DNA of 64,000 bases from Aliihoeflea sp. 40Bstr573 (GCF_024105655.1 NZ_JAAAMH010000003.1:1-64000), one strand, 5' to 3'. Positions 40,079 to 49,227 are shown, numbered from the stretch's first letter. Made by a program: numbers and translations. Notes: generated by a model from the sequence alone, not told the origin.

Positions 40079-41451
40079 GCCGTCAGGGCCTCCGCAATCT
40101 CGCCAAACGCCCCGACCAGCCTGTCCACCTGCCGCTTCCGCGTTGCCGGCGAGATGAGCATCATGTTGTGGAACGGCGCGGTGAGGCAGCCGCGATTGAC
40201 CAGCGCCAGATGGATCGCCGCTTCAAGTTCGGGCTGGTGCGCGGCCTGCGCCTCGCCGCCATTCCGCAACGGTCCGGGCCCACAGATGAACTCGACGCGC
40301 GCGCCGACGCGGGCGACATGCCAGGGCAGGCGGTGCCGCGCAATCACCTTGCCGAGCCCTTTTTCCAGCCGCGCGGCCAACTTTTCCATGTGGTCGTAGG
40401 CGTCCTGCGTCATCACCTCTTCCAGCGTCGCGCGCATCGCGGCGAACTGCAAAGGGTTGGCGGAAAGCGTCGTGCCCATGCCGGAATGACCGGGCTCTTT
40501 CGCCGCCTGATAGGTTGCCCAGCGGGCCGCGACGGCGCCGCTCATGCCCCAGACGCTGGCCGGAATCCCGCCGGCAACCGGCTTGCCCAGCACGAACAGA
40601 TCGGGCTCCAGCCCATGGGCCGCGGTGTAGCCGCCGCGGGCGGTCGAAATCGTGTGCGTCTCGTCGATCAGAAGCAGCGTACCGTGCCTGCGCGTCGCGG
40701 CGCGCAGGGCGGCATGGAAGCCTTCATCGGGCAGCACCATGCAGGAATTGGTCAGGACAGGCTCGGTGATGACGCAGGCGACGTCGCCATGCGCAAGCTC
40801 ACGCTCCAGCGCCGCGACATCGTTGAATTCGACGATGCGCGTTGCCTTCGCCAAGTCACGGAATTCGCCGGCGAGACCGGGGCGGTTGACGGGCTTTCCG
40901 TCCTTCAGCCGCACCATCGTCTCGTCGACCGCGCCGTGATAGCAGCCGTTGAAGACGAGGATCTTGTCGCGTCCCGTCACCGCTCTTGCCACGCGCAGCG
41001 CGAAGCGGTTGGCGTCGCTTGCGGTCGTGGCGATCTGCCAGAAGGGCAGGCCGAACATGTCCGAGAGGAGGCTGCCGAGTTCGAGCGCGTCCTCGCTCGG
41101 CAGCATATAGGTCAGGCCACGCCGCGCCTGCCGGCGGACCGCCCTGGCCACGGGCGCGGGCGAATGGCCGAACATGGAGCCGGTGTCGCCGAGGCAAAAA
41201 TCGTCGAGCGCATTGCCGTCGATGTCGGTCAGGCGCGCGCCGGACGCCTCGTCGACGACCATCGGAAAAGGCATTGGCCAGTCGGCCATCCAGTGCATGG
41301 GCACGCCGCCGAGAAAGCCGGTCAGGCCGTGCCCGGCCGCCTTTTGCGATTTCGGCCGCGCCCTGGCAAAGGCGCGCTCCTCGCGTGCGCGCAATTCGCG
41401 GATGCGCGCAACGTCGACGCCGCCTATCGCCTGCGAGACCTGTCCGTCCAT
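40075..41451 (-). CDS. class III PLP-dependent aminotransferase
   Basis: A 458-residue omega-aminotransferase-like enzyme. The PLP lysine is in DLFVLGKPVAGGIPASVWG, the conserved Asp in LLIDETHTIS, and FNGCYHGAVDETM is a family segment. It begins at an ATG with GGAG upstream and is followed directly by the GS-like gene. Glutamate-1-semialdehyde-aminotransferase-like features (GGIPA...G) are present, but hemL function is unlikely in this context. A role in transferring the amino group of a diamine or amino acid is inferred. Confidence 0.85.
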   Translation of the reverse strand: MDGQVSQAIGGVDVARIRELRAREERAFARARPKSQKAAGHGLTGFLGGVPMHWMADWPMPFPMVVDEASGARLTDIDGNALDDFCLGDTGSMFGHSPAPVARAVRRQARRGLTYMLPSEDALELGSLLSDMFGLPFWQIATTASDANRFALRVARAVTGRDKILVFNGCYHGAVDETMVRLKDGKPVNRPGLAGEFRDLAKATRIVEFNDVAALERELAHGDVACVITEPVLTNSCMVLPDEGFHAALRAATRRHGTLLLIDETHTISTARGGYTAAHGLEPDLFVLGKPVAGGIPASVWGMSGAVAARWATYQAAKEPGHSGMGTTLSANPLQFAAMRATLEEVMTQDAYDHMEKLAARLEKGLGKVIARHRLPWHVARVGARVEFICGPGPLRNGGEAQAAHQPELEAAIHLALVNRGCLTAPFHNMMLISPATRKRQVDRLVGAFGEIAEALTA

Positions 41452-41543
41452 CAGATGAGCTCCAATCGCCGCCGGTTCTAGCGCGGCGAATCCGGTCCGG
41501 CAATCGCTTGACGCGGTGGGGGGAAGCGGACACAGGGTCAGCA

Positions 41544-42017
41544 ATGACGACGCTCGATCCGATCACACCCGCCCTGCTTGCGCCCGTTCTGGAACTGAAC
41601 AGGCTGCACGAGAATGAATTGTCGCCGCTGACGGCTTCACGTCTTGCTCGGCTCGTCGAGGCGGCCTACTTCGCCCGCGTCTGCGGCAAGGCGGATGTGT
41701 TCCTCATCGCGTTCGACGAGACGAGCGACTACGACAGCCCAAACTTTCTCTGGTTCCGTGAGCGCTATGCGCGTTTCGCCTATGTCGATCGCATCGCGGT
41801 CGCCGATCATGCACGGGGCCGGGGCCTTGCGCGCCGGCTCTACGCGGCGCTTTTCGAGCAGGCCGCCGCTGACGGTCACGCCATGATCGCCTGCGAGGTC
41901 AATCTCGATCCGCCGAATCCCGCCTCCGACGGCTTCCACGCAGCGCTGGGCTTTCGGGTGGTCGGCACCGGCGGCTATGGCGCCAAGACGGTTCGCTATT
42001 TCGTCAGGGAGCTCTGA
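41544..42017 (+). CDS. GNAT N-acetyltransferase
   Basis: A 157-residue GCN5-type acetyltransferase. The acetyl-CoA-binding motif A is VDRIAVADHARGRGLARRLY (Q/RxxGxG/A pattern, near residue 90). The protein ends FRVVGTGGYGAKTVRYFVREL. It is divergent from the aminotransferase gene and convergent with the WD40 gene (its stop abuts theirs). The substrate is unknown. Confidence 0.85.
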   Translation: MTTLDPITPALLAPVLELNRLHENELSPLTASRLARLVEAAYFARVCGKADVFLIAFDETSDYDSPNFLWFRERYARFAYVDRIAVADHARGRGLARRLYAALFEQAAADGHAMIACEVNLDPPNPASDGFHAALGFRVVGTGGYGAKTVRYFVREL

Positions 42018-42995
42018 TCAGCCGGCGACGTCGATGACGCCGCATTCGCCCGTCTGCGAGCCGAAAGCGATCCGCCGGCCTTCGCGGTCCCAGTCCATCG
42101 AGGTGATCGCGCCCTTGCCCGGCCGGCGCAGCAGCACTTCCTTGGCGTCGGCCACGCGCACGGCCATCACCATGCCATCGCCATAGCCGATGGCGAGGAT
42201 TTCCTCGGTCGGATGGAAGGCGACGGCGGTGGCCATCGTGTCGCCGCGCGTGCCGAGTTCGAGCGGCGCCTTGCCCATCGGGCCGTCCTTGGCCTGGAAC
42301 GGCCAGACGATCGCCGCCGGCGCGCCCGAGCTTGCCAGCCACTTGCCCTTCGGCCCCCAGGACAGGCTCTTCACCTTGGCCGGATAGCCGGCCATGCGCA
42401 TGTGCTTGCCGTCGGCGAGCTTCCAGCCGTGAAGCGCGTTTTCCTGCATGGCAGTTACGAGGAAATTGCCGTCCGGCGAAAAGGTGATGCCGATATGGGC
42501 GCCGGCCCATTCGAGTTCCGTGGGCTTGCCCGCCGCGGCGGGAAAATGAAGCGTCGCGCCATTGTAGCGGGCAACCGCGATGCGCATACCTTTCGGTGCG
42601 AAGGCGAGGCCCTCTGCGGTGCGCGCATGGTCGAAGCTCTTCATCGTCCCGTCGGGCAAGCGCACATGGGCGGTCCGGCCGGTGGCGAAGGCGACGGCGC
42701 CGCGCGGGCCGGCCGCGATGGCCGAAACCCATTTGCGGCCGATCTCGGCGAGCGTCTCGCTCGCGCCGTCGGCGCCAAGAGCGAGCACCTTGCCGTCCTC
42801 GCCCCCGGTCAGAAGCCGATCGCGCGTCTGGTTGGCGGCCGCGCAGAGCAGCCCGCCCTCATGGGCATCGATGTGCTTGTGGCCGTAGTCGAGGCGGTGA
42901 ACGGTGCCGTCGGCCAGCGCGAAATGCGGAACGTCGGAAATGAACGCCGCCGTGATGCAATGGGCGGAAAGATCGAGCGGTGCGACTGTGGGCAT
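42018..42995 (-). CDS. WD40 repeat protein, CobW partner
   Basis: A 325-residue beta-propeller protein. Repeats are visible as segments such as LLTGGEDGKVLAL, GITFSPDGNFLVTAMQENALHGWKL, KSLSWGPKGKWLASSG and SMDWDREGRRIAFGSQTGECGVIDV. It probably acts as a scaffold in the cytosol. It follows the COG0523 GTPase gene by 15 bases on the same strand. This pairing is familiar to me in rhizobia, where both can belong to zinc-responsive gene sets, but I see no clear Zur box here. Confidence 0.85.
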   Translation of the reverse strand: MPTVAPLDLSAHCITAAFISDVPHFALADGTVHRLDYGHKHIDAHEGGLLCAAANQTRDRLLTGGEDGKVLALGADGASETLAEIGRKWVSAIAAGPRGAVAFATGRTAHVRLPDGTMKSFDHARTAEGLAFAPKGMRIAVARYNGATLHFPAAAGKPTELEWAGAHIGITFSPDGNFLVTAMQENALHGWKLADGKHMRMAGYPAKVKSLSWGPKGKWLASSGAPAAIVWPFQAKDGPMGKAPLELGTRGDTMATAVAFHPTEEILAIGYGDGMVMAVRVADAKEVLLRRPGKGAITSMDWDREGRRIAFGSQTGECGVIDVAG

Positions 42996-43010
42996 GGGTC
43001 GGTGGGCTTC

Positions 43011-44036
43011 CTATGCCTGACACGCTTCGAAGGTGCGCCGCAGGCGCTCCTCGTCGAGCTCACGCCCGATGAACACCAGCCGGCTCTCACGCCTTTCCCC
43101 GTCCTTCCACGCGCGCTGGTGGTCGCCCTCGATGATCATGTGGACACCCTGCACCACATAGCGCTCCGGGTCGTCCTTGATCGCGATGATGCCCTTGAGG
43201 CGCAGGATGCTGGGGCCGTCCATCTGAGTGGTCTTTTCCAGCCAGGGGAAGAACTTCTTCGGGTCCATGTCGCCCCCACGCAGCGAAATCGACCTGACGC
43301 CCGATTCCTCGATGTGCGAATGCGCATGATCGTGGTGGTGATCATGGTCGTCATGATCGTGGCTGTGCTCGTGATCATGGTCGTTGTCGAGGAAGTGCGG
43401 ATCGTTGTCGAGCGCACGCTTCAGGTCGAACGCGCCGCGATCGAGGACGTCGGTCAGGTTCACGGCCGAGCGCTCGGTGCGGTGAATGCGGGCCGACGGG
43501 TTGATGCGGCGGATGGAAGCCTCGACCTGGCGCAGCTCGTCCTCGGAAACGAGGTCGGTCTTGTTCAGGACGACGACGTCGGCGAAGGCAATCTGGTCGG
43601 CGGCCTCGCGCGAATCCTTCAGGCGCAGCGGCAGGTGCTTGGCGTCGACAAGCGCGACGACGGCGTCGAGCCGGGTCTTGGCGCGCACGTCGTCGTCCAT
43701 GAAGAAGGTCTGGGCGACGGGGGCCGGGTCGGCAAGGCCGGTCGTCTCGACCAATATCGCATCGAAGCGGCCCGGGCGGCGCATCAGCGTCTCGACGGTG
43801 CGGATCAGGTCGCCGCGCACCGTGCAGCAGATGCAGCCATTGTTCATCTCGTAGATTTCCTCATCGGACTCCACGATCAGGTCGTTGTCGATGCCGATCT
43901 CGCCGAACTCGTTGACGATGACGGCGTAGCGCTTGCCGTGGTCTTCCGAAAGGATGCGGTTCAAGAGCGTCGTCTTGCCGGAACCGAGATAGCCGGTAAG
44001 GACGGTGACGGGGATTTGGGCCTGCGCGTCGGACAT
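43011..44036 (-). CDS. CobW/COG0523 GTPase, zinc-chaperone type
   Basis: A 341-residue G3E GTPase. The P-loop is GYLGSGKTTLLNR (near residue 15), the metal motif is GCICCTVRGDL (Cys-x-Cys-Cys), the switch is ETTGLADP, and the base-recognition loop is NKTDL. A long His/Asp-rich loop around residues 215-240 (about a dozen His) likely binds zinc, separating it from CobW proper. It would move metal to a target enzyme under zinc limitation. The ATG at 44036 follows AAGGAG. Confidence 0.9.
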   Translation of the reverse strand: MSDAQAQIPVTVLTGYLGSGKTTLLNRILSEDHGKRYAVIVNEFGEIGIDNDLIVESDEEIYEMNNGCICCTVRGDLIRTVETLMRRPGRFDAILVETTGLADPAPVAQTFFMDDDVRAKTRLDAVVALVDAKHLPLRLKDSREAADQIAFADVVVLNKTDLVSEDELRQVEASIRRINPSARIHRTERSAVNLTDVLDRGAFDLKRALDNDPHFLDNDHDHEHSHDHDDHDHHHDHAHSHIEESGVRSISLRGGDMDPKKFFPWLEKTTQMDGPSILRLKGIIAIKDDPERYVVQGVHMIIEGDHQRAWKDGERRESRLVFIGRELDEERLRRTFEACQA

Positions 44037-44112
44037 GGACGGCGTCTCCTTAAAGGGAGGATGGGATGAGGTCGGCCCCATATAGGACCGCTGGCCGCGT
44101 TTTGCACGGGGG

Positions 44113-44868
44113 TCAGGAAAAAGTCGAGAGATCGAATTTCGCGACGTCGCGCATGAGGTCGGCAAGGCCGGCGACCGCGTGGTCGATTATGCGTTCGCCC
44201 TTTTCCGCGGTCGCTGTGGCCGCATTGCCGGCAACGCCGTCGGGCGACAGGTCGGAGATCTTCCATCCGAAGGCATGCGGGCCGTAGGCGCGCAGATGGG
44301 TGAAGTTTCTTTCGAAGCGCGATTGCGCCGAAGGGAAGTCGCGCGCCTTGCCCATGTCGACAAGGTCCGGGCGAATCGCGAGCATCACGCTCGTCTCGAT
44401 CAGCCCGCCATGGATGCCGAGCGCCTTTTCCTCCCCTGTCACGATGTCGGAGGGGTAGCCGAACCGCGTCCAGCTCGTCGCCACCGCCAGCATGGAGTGA
44501 CGCACGCGCAGTTCGGTTGCGACGATCGTCATCAAGGGCGAGTTTCCGCCATGGGCGTTGAGCATGACGAGCTTTTTGGTGCCAAGCTCCGACAGCTTTG
44601 CGCCGATGCCGATCCAGCGGTCGATGGCCTCGTTGAAGGTCAGGCTTTTCGTGCCCGGCACGTCCATGTGCTCTATCGAATAGCCGATCGGCTCGGCCGG
44701 CAGGAATGTGACCGGGAGTTCGCCGGCCAAGCGGGACTTGAGCCGGCTCGCGAGCGCCTCGGCGATCAGTGTGTCGGTCTCGAAGGGAAGGTGCGGACCG
44801 TGCTGCTCGGTCGCGCCGAGCGGCAGCACGGCGATGTCGCCTGGGGCAGTTGCTTCGCTGGCTGTCAT
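44113..44868 (-). CDS. creatininase family amidohydrolase
   Basis: A 251-residue creatininase/MftE-type metalloprotein. The metal-binding motifs are LPLGATEQHGPHLPFETDT (Glu-x-His near residue 22), MLNAHGGNSPLM and GIHGGLIETSVML, which together supply the dinuclear metal site. Family members hydrolyse cyclic amides or short peptides. No creatine, mycofactocin or riboflavin-type partners are adjacent, so the substrate is unknown. It is divergent from the MarR gene. Confidence 0.87.
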   Translation of the reverse strand: MTASEATAPGDIAVLPLGATEQHGPHLPFETDTLIAEALASRLKSRLAGELPVTFLPAEPIGYSIEHMDVPGTKSLTFNEAIDRWIGIGAKLSELGTKKLVMLNAHGGNSPLMTIVATELRVRHSMLAVATSWTRFGYPSDIVTGEEKALGIHGGLIETSVMLAIRPDLVDMGKARDFPSAQSRFERNFTHLRAYGPHAFGWKISDLSPDGVAGNAATATAEKGERIIDHAVAGLADLMRDVAKFDLSTFS

Positions 44869-44966
44869 CTTTCTGATATGTGGCTTTCGTAAGAGGGGGC
44901 TTGCAGAACGCGGCAGGCTATCAGGCGCGCGCCGCGACGCAAGCGATCGGCCGAGGGGAGAGTTTC

Positions 44967-45467
44967 ATGGCGAAAGGCGAAAAGCGGGCAACGGTGATGC
45001 GGCTTCAATCGGCCGCGCGCCTGACGCGCACCGCGCTCGCGGCGCGACTTCTGGCGCATGGACTTTATGCCGGACAGGAGCAGATCATCATGGCGTTGGC
45101 GGATCAGGACGGCCAGACGCCGGGCCAACTCGCACAACGCCTCGGCGTTCGCCCGCCGACCATCACCAAGACGATCAACCGGCTGCAGGTGCAGGGGTTC
45201 CTCACCAAGCAGGCTTCCGAGACCGATGCCCGCCAGGCGCATGTTCATCTCGCCGAGCCGGGCCGGGAGGCGATCCGCTCGATCGAGAAGACGCTGAAGA
45301 AGACCGAGAAGCAGGCTCTCAAGGGGCTCGACAAGAAGGACCAGAAGCTTCTTGCCAAGCTTTTGTCGCGCATCGAGGCAAATTTGTCCGAAATCGTCGA
45401 GGACGAAGAGGACGAAGAGGACGCCGAGGACGAGATCCTCGAAGCCACGCCTGATCGCATATTCTGA
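44967..45467 (+). CDS. MarR-family transcriptional regulator
   Basis: A 166-residue winged-helix regulator. The recognition segment is LAQRLGVRPPTITKTINRLQVQGFL and the wing follows with SETDARQAHVHL. The C terminus is strongly acidic (EDEEDEEDAEDE), encoded by GAC/GAG repeats, which is unusual for MarR proteins. The ATG at 44967 follows GAGGGGAG; the open frame upstream has no start as well supported. The DMT transporter gene follows after 66 bases and could be a target. Confidence 0.87.
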   Translation: MAKGEKRATVMRLQSAARLTRTALAARLLAHGLYAGQEQIIMALADQDGQTPGQLAQRLGVRPPTITKTINRLQVQGFLTKQASETDARQAHVHLAEPGREAIRSIEKTLKKTEKQALKGLDKKDQKLLAKLLSRIEANLSEIVEDEEDEEDAEDEILEATPDRIF

Positions 45468-45533
45468 TCATGTTCAGCTTTTTGCTTGCGCTTGCCGCGG
45501 GAAGCTTCCAAACGTGAGGACGCAACCAGCCGG

Positions 45534-46487
45534 ATGCCCGATCGCGTGCCTCATTCCTCCCCGTCTTCCGATACCGCTACACCTCTACGGGCCATATTGC
45601 TGGTCCTCGCAGCGGGCCTGATCTTCTCCTGCCTCGACACGAGCGCCAAGTATCTGGTCGTTTCCGGCATGGACGCGCCCTTCGTCGCGTGGACGCGCTT
45701 TGCAGTTCATGTCGTGCTGGTGCTGGTCCTGTTCCGCGCATGGTCCAATCGCGCGATGTTCAAGGTCATCAGCCTGCCGAAGCAGGTGGTGCGCGGCCTG
45801 TTCCTGTTCGGCTCGACCTTCTTCAATTTCCTCGCGCTTCGCACGCTTCAACTTGCCGAGACGGTCTCGATCTTCTTCTTCGCGCCGATGGTCATCACGG
45901 CGCTCGCCGGGCCGCTCCTGGGCGAATGGGCGGGCTGGCGGCGATGGCTTGCGGTGCTGATCGGCTTCATTGGCGTACTCGTCATCACGCGCCCGGGCTA
46001 CGGCACGTTCGGATTCGGCCATGTCTATGCGCTCGGCGCGATGCTCTCCTACTGCGTCTATGTCATCATGACGCGGCAGATGGGCGCGCGGGAAACGGCC
46101 GAAAGCCTGATCTTCTATTCTGCGCTCGCGCCGGTAATCCTGATGGCGCCGACATTGCCATTCTCGGCGTCGGTGCCCGAAACCGGAGTGCAATGGGTGG
46201 TGCTCCTGTCGCTCGGCTTCTACGGCGCGTTCGGGCATTGGCTCCTGATCCATGCCTACAAGCAGGCGACAACGTCGGCGCTGGCGCCCTATCCTTATCT
46301 CCAGATGGTCTGGATGATCGCGCTCGGCTTCCTCGTTTTCGGCGACCTTCCCGATCGCTGGACGCTGATCGGCTCGGCGATCATCGTGTCAAGCGGGCTT
46401 TACATCGTCCATCGCGAAAGCCGTTTGCGGCTGCAAAGCCGCTCCGTTCCCAATTCGGAAGCGCGGGACCTGGCAAAAAAGCTTTGA
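45534..46487 (+). CDS. DMT-family (EamA) transporter
   Basis: A 317-residue inner-membrane protein with about ten predicted transmembrane helices in two EamA halves (LRAILLVLAAGLIFSCLDT at the start of the first; HVYALGAMLSYCVYVIM at the start of the second). The drug/metabolite transporter superfamily exports or imports small metabolites. The ATG at 45534 is preferred over a TTG 16 codons upstream. Direction and substrate are unknown. Confidence 0.87.
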   Translation: MPDRVPHSSPSSDTATPLRAILLVLAAGLIFSCLDTSAKYLVVSGMDAPFVAWTRFAVHVVLVLVLFRAWSNRAMFKVISLPKQVVRGLFLFGSTFFNFLALRTLQLAETVSIFFFAPMVITALAGPLLGEWAGWRRWLAVLIGFIGVLVITRPGYGTFGFGHVYALGAMLSYCVYVIMTRQMGARETAESLIFYSALAPVILMAPTLPFSASVPETGVQWVVLLSLGFYGAFGHWLLIHAYKQATTSALAPYPYLQMVWMIALGFLVFGDLPDRWTLIGSAIIVSSGLYIVHRESRLRLQSRSVPNSEARDLAKKL

Positions 46488-46512
46488 ATCCCTGCCTGCC
46501 GATGGCATAGGT

Positions 46513-46525
46513 TTAAACGGTTTAA
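46513..46525. promoter_or_regulatory. LacI-type operator candidate
   Basis: The inverted repeat TTAAAC-G-GTTTAA has perfect six-base arms and lies about 30 bases before the LacI-family gene. Arms with inner AAAC/GTTT are typical of LacI-family operators, so autoregulation is likely. Confidence 0.5.
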
Positions 46526-46554
46526 TCCTGCGCCGTTTTCCGGGAGGGGAAGTC

Positions 46555-47568
46555 CTGGGCCAGAAGATCAAGCTGTCGACCATCGCAGACTCGCTCGGGG
46601 TCTCCACCGCGACCGTGTCGCTGGCGCTCCGCGACAGTCCGTTGGTCGCAGACGCGACGCGCGAGCGGATCAAGGAACACGCCCGCGAGATCGGCTACAT
46701 CTACAATCGCCGCGCCGCTTCGCTGCGCACGTCGCGCTCGGGCATCGTCGGCGTCGTCGTGCACGACATCATGAACCCGTTCTTCGCCGAAATCCTGAAG
46801 TCGATCGAGCACGAACTGGACCGCTCGCGGCAGACCTTCATCCTCTCCAACCATTATGACGAACTCGAAAAGCAGCGCAATTTCATCGACACGCTGCTGC
46901 AACTCGGTGCCGATGGCGTGATCATGTCGCCTGCGATCGGCACTCCGGCGTCGGACATCGCGCTTGCCGAGGACAACGGCCTGCCTGCCGTGCTCATCGC
47001 GCGTTCTGTGGAGGGCGCGGATGTGCCCGTGTTTCGCGGCGACGACGCTTATGGCGTAGGGCTGGCAACCGACCACCTGATTGGGCTCGGCCATCGCCGG
47101 ATCGCCATGATCGGCGGCACCGATCAGACGTCGACAGGCCGCGAGCGCTATCGAGGCTATGTCGTGGCGATGGAAAGGGCAGGGCTCGAGCCGCGGCCGG
47201 AATGGCGCATCGCCGGTCCTCGCACCAAGCTGGGCGGGTTCGATGCCGCGAGCCAGTTCTTGAATCTGCCCGAGAAGCCGACGGCCGCTGTGTGCTGGAA
47301 CGATCTCGTTGCGATCGGGCTGATGAACGGCTTGGCGCGTGCTGGTCTGAAGCCGGGCATCGATATCTCGGTCACCGGCTATGACGATCTCGAGGAAGCG
47401 GCGATAGCGACGCCCGCGCTGACGACGGTTTGGAACGGACAACGCGAGGTTGGCCGACAAGCCGCAAAGGCCCTGCTCGACCGGCTGTCAGGTATCGAGG
47501 TGCATGGCGACCAGGACCTGATCACGCCCGAACTACACGTCCGGCAGTCCACTTCGGCCCCCAAATGA
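46555..47568 (+). CDS. LacI-family regulator with apparent CTG start
   Basis: A LacI-type repressor of about 337 residues. It has an N-terminal helix-turn-helix (KLSTIADSLGVSTATVSLAL), a hinge (YIYNRRAASLRTSRSGIVGVVV) and a periplasmic-binding-like effector domain. No ATG, GTG or TTG keeps the DNA-binding domain: the first GTG (46615) falls inside the recognition helix. A CTG at 46555 lies five to six bases after GGGAGGGG and would give the normal N terminus, so CTG initiation is proposed. The ligand is unknown; the family mostly senses sugars. Confidence 0.75.
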   Translation: MGQKIKLSTIADSLGVSTATVSLALRDSPLVADATRERIKEHAREIGYIYNRRAASLRTSRSGIVGVVVHDIMNPFFAEILKSIEHELDRSRQTFILSNHYDELEKQRNFIDTLLQLGADGVIMSPAIGTPASDIALAEDNGLPAVLIARSVEGADVPVFRGDDAYGVGLATDHLIGLGHRRIAMIGGTDQTSTGRERYRGYVVAMERAGLEPRPEWRIAGPRTKLGGFDAASQFLNLPEKPTAAVCWNDLVAIGLMNGLARAGLKPGIDISVTGYDDLEEAAIATPALTTVWNGQREVGRQAAKALLDRLSGIEVHGDQDLITPELHVRQSTSAPK

Positions 47569-47593
47569 AAATGGCGGGCACCGGGCCCGCCAT
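47563..47593 (-). terminator. terminator of the small secreted protein gene
   Basis: Eight-base arms ATGGCGGG and CCCGCCAT pair around a seven-base loop (47571-47593). On the minus strand the hairpin is followed by TTTTCATTT, placing it correctly after the minus-strand gene at 47616-47981. Confidence 0.6.
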
Positions 47594-47615
47594 GATCATT
47601 CACGATCGATATCGC

Positions 47616-47981
47616 TTAGAGTGCGCCGAGCTGCGAGCAGAGCGTCAGCGAAACCTCGCCGTAATCGCCGCGGTTCAACTCCGCCGCCTCGCAATCAGCC
47701 TTGAGCTGCTCCTGCTGCTCCGTCGTCAGTCCGCCGTAAGCCGCCGTGACTTCTTCTTCCGAACGCATTTCAGACATCGTGTCATCGGTGAAGAAGCCAC
47801 CCATCGATTCCATATTGTTGGTCCACATGGTCTCCTCGGCATCCGATGCGTAAGTCATCGCATTGGCCGATTCAGAGTTCGCAGATCCACCGGCCGCACC
47901 AGCACCAGAACCGGTCTGAGCAAAAGCGGTCGCGGACATCGCAGCAAGCGCGGCGGAAGCAATGATCATCTTCATTTTCAT
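47616..47981 (-). CDS. small secreted hypothetical protein
   Basis: A 121-residue protein with a clear Sec signal peptide (MKMKMIIASAALAAMSATAFA, cleavage before QTG). A short Gly/Ala/Ser linker follows, then an acidic domain rich in Glu, Thr and Met with two cysteines (KADCEAAELN and TLCSQLGAL) that could form a disulphide. The ATG at 47981 has AGAGGA upstream, and a terminator follows the gene. I do not recognise the family. It is probably periplasmic. Confidence 0.75.
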   Translation of the reverse strand: MKMKMIIASAALAAMSATAFAQTGSGAGAAGGSANSESANAMTYASDAEETMWTNNMESMGGFFTDDTMSEMRSEEEVTAAYGGLTTEQQEQLKADCEAAELNRGDYGEVSLTLCSQLGAL

Positions 47982-48160
47982 GGGATTTTTCCTCTCTGTT
48001 ATCTTTTGACAGTCGAAACTGCTGTTGGATGACAAGTAAACGGGGGGTCGAAATGAAAGTTCCTGGCTTTCCCCAGCCCGGGTCAAAATTTTCGTGATCG
48101 CGTTCATTGAGGAAATTCGCAAGCGTGCTTAGTGTCTGTCCCTGAAACGGAGGAACACGC

Positions 48161-49138
48161 ATGACCACAGACCTGAAATCGACGGCGATCCTGATTCCGG
48201 GGCGTCTTCATCCGCATGCCGTGGCGCGGTTGGAAGAGGTCTTCCAGATCGTGCGGTCCGACCGGCCTGCGGGGGATGCGGTTTCCTCGCAGCATGCAGC
48301 CCAGATCAGGGGCATCGCGTCCTCGTCTCCCATCGACGCCTCGCTGATCGATTCGCTCCCTCATCTGGAGATCGTCTCAAGCTTCGGCGTCGGCTACGAC
48401 CATGTCGACGCGAAACATGCGGCCACGCGTAACGTCGTCGTCACGAACACGCCGGACGTCTTGACGGAGGAGGTGGCCGATACGGCCATCGGGCTCCTGA
48501 TCAACGCGGTGCGCGAACTGCCAAAGGCCGAGCAATGGCTGCGAGACGGGCGCTGGGTCGCCGAAGGCCCATATCGCCTCACCAGCGGCACGCTGCGCGG
48601 GCGCCGCGTTGGCATTTTCGGCATGGGGCGGATCGGCCTTGCCATCGCCCGGCGGATCGAAGCATTCGGCCTGCCGATCAGCTATCATAACCGCCGGCCG
48701 GTGGACGGCGTCACCTATCAGTATTTCGACACGCTCGTGGAAATGGCCGCCAATGTCGACACGCTGATCTCCGTCGCGCCGTCGACGCCGCAGACCGAAA
48801 AGGCGATCAACGCCGAAATCCTTTCCGCGCTCGGGCCAACGGGCGTGTTCGTGAATATCGGGCGCGGCACGACGGTGGACGAGGCGGCGCTCGCCGCCGC
48901 GCTGCATTCAGGCACGATCCATGCGGCCGGCCTCGATGTCTTCTACGATGAGCCGAACGTGCCCGAAGAGTTGCTCTCGGCCCCCAACGCGTCGCTGCTG
49001 CCGCATGTCGGATCGGCGACGATCCACACCCGTCAGGCGATGGCCGACCTCGTCGTCGACAATCTGATCGCCTGGTTCTCGAACGGCTCTGCATTGACGC
49101 CGGTGCCGGAAACTGTAGATGTAAGTCGCAGAGGATAG
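48161..49138 (+). CDS. D-2-hydroxyacid dehydrogenase, glyoxylate/hydroxypyruvate type
   Basis: A 325-residue NAD(P)-dependent dehydrogenase. The Rossmann motif is GIFGMGRIGLAIARR (near residue 150), catalytic Arg is in FVNIGRGTTVDEAAL, Glu in FYDEPNVPEEL and His in LLPHVGSATIHTR. The overall pattern resembles glyoxylate/hydroxypyruvate reductases. A cofactor preference for NADPH is suggested by the Asn-Arg-Arg after the second beta strand (YHNRRPV). GGAGG precedes the ATG. It could reduce glyoxylate or hydroxypyruvate formed from purine breakdown. Confidence 0.87.
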   Translation: MTTDLKSTAILIPGRLHPHAVARLEEVFQIVRSDRPAGDAVSSQHAAQIRGIASSSPIDASLIDSLPHLEIVSSFGVGYDHVDAKHAATRNVVVTNTPDVLTEEVADTAIGLLINAVRELPKAEQWLRDGRWVAEGPYRLTSGTLRGRRVGIFGMGRIGLAIARRIEAFGLPISYHNRRPVDGVTYQYFDTLVEMAANVDTLISVAPSTPQTEKAINAEILSALGPTGVFVNIGRGTTVDEAALAAALHSGTIHAAGLDVFYDEPNVPEELLSAPNASLLPHVGSATIHTRQAMADLVVDNLIAWFSNGSALTPVPETVDVSRRG

Positions 49139-49227
49139 ATCGGCCTGATCGGCGACATGGTCGATCTTTACACTTCATTAAGCATGACGGTCCAACCTCG
49201 GGCGGGGAGGCGACACGGAGTGACCAC

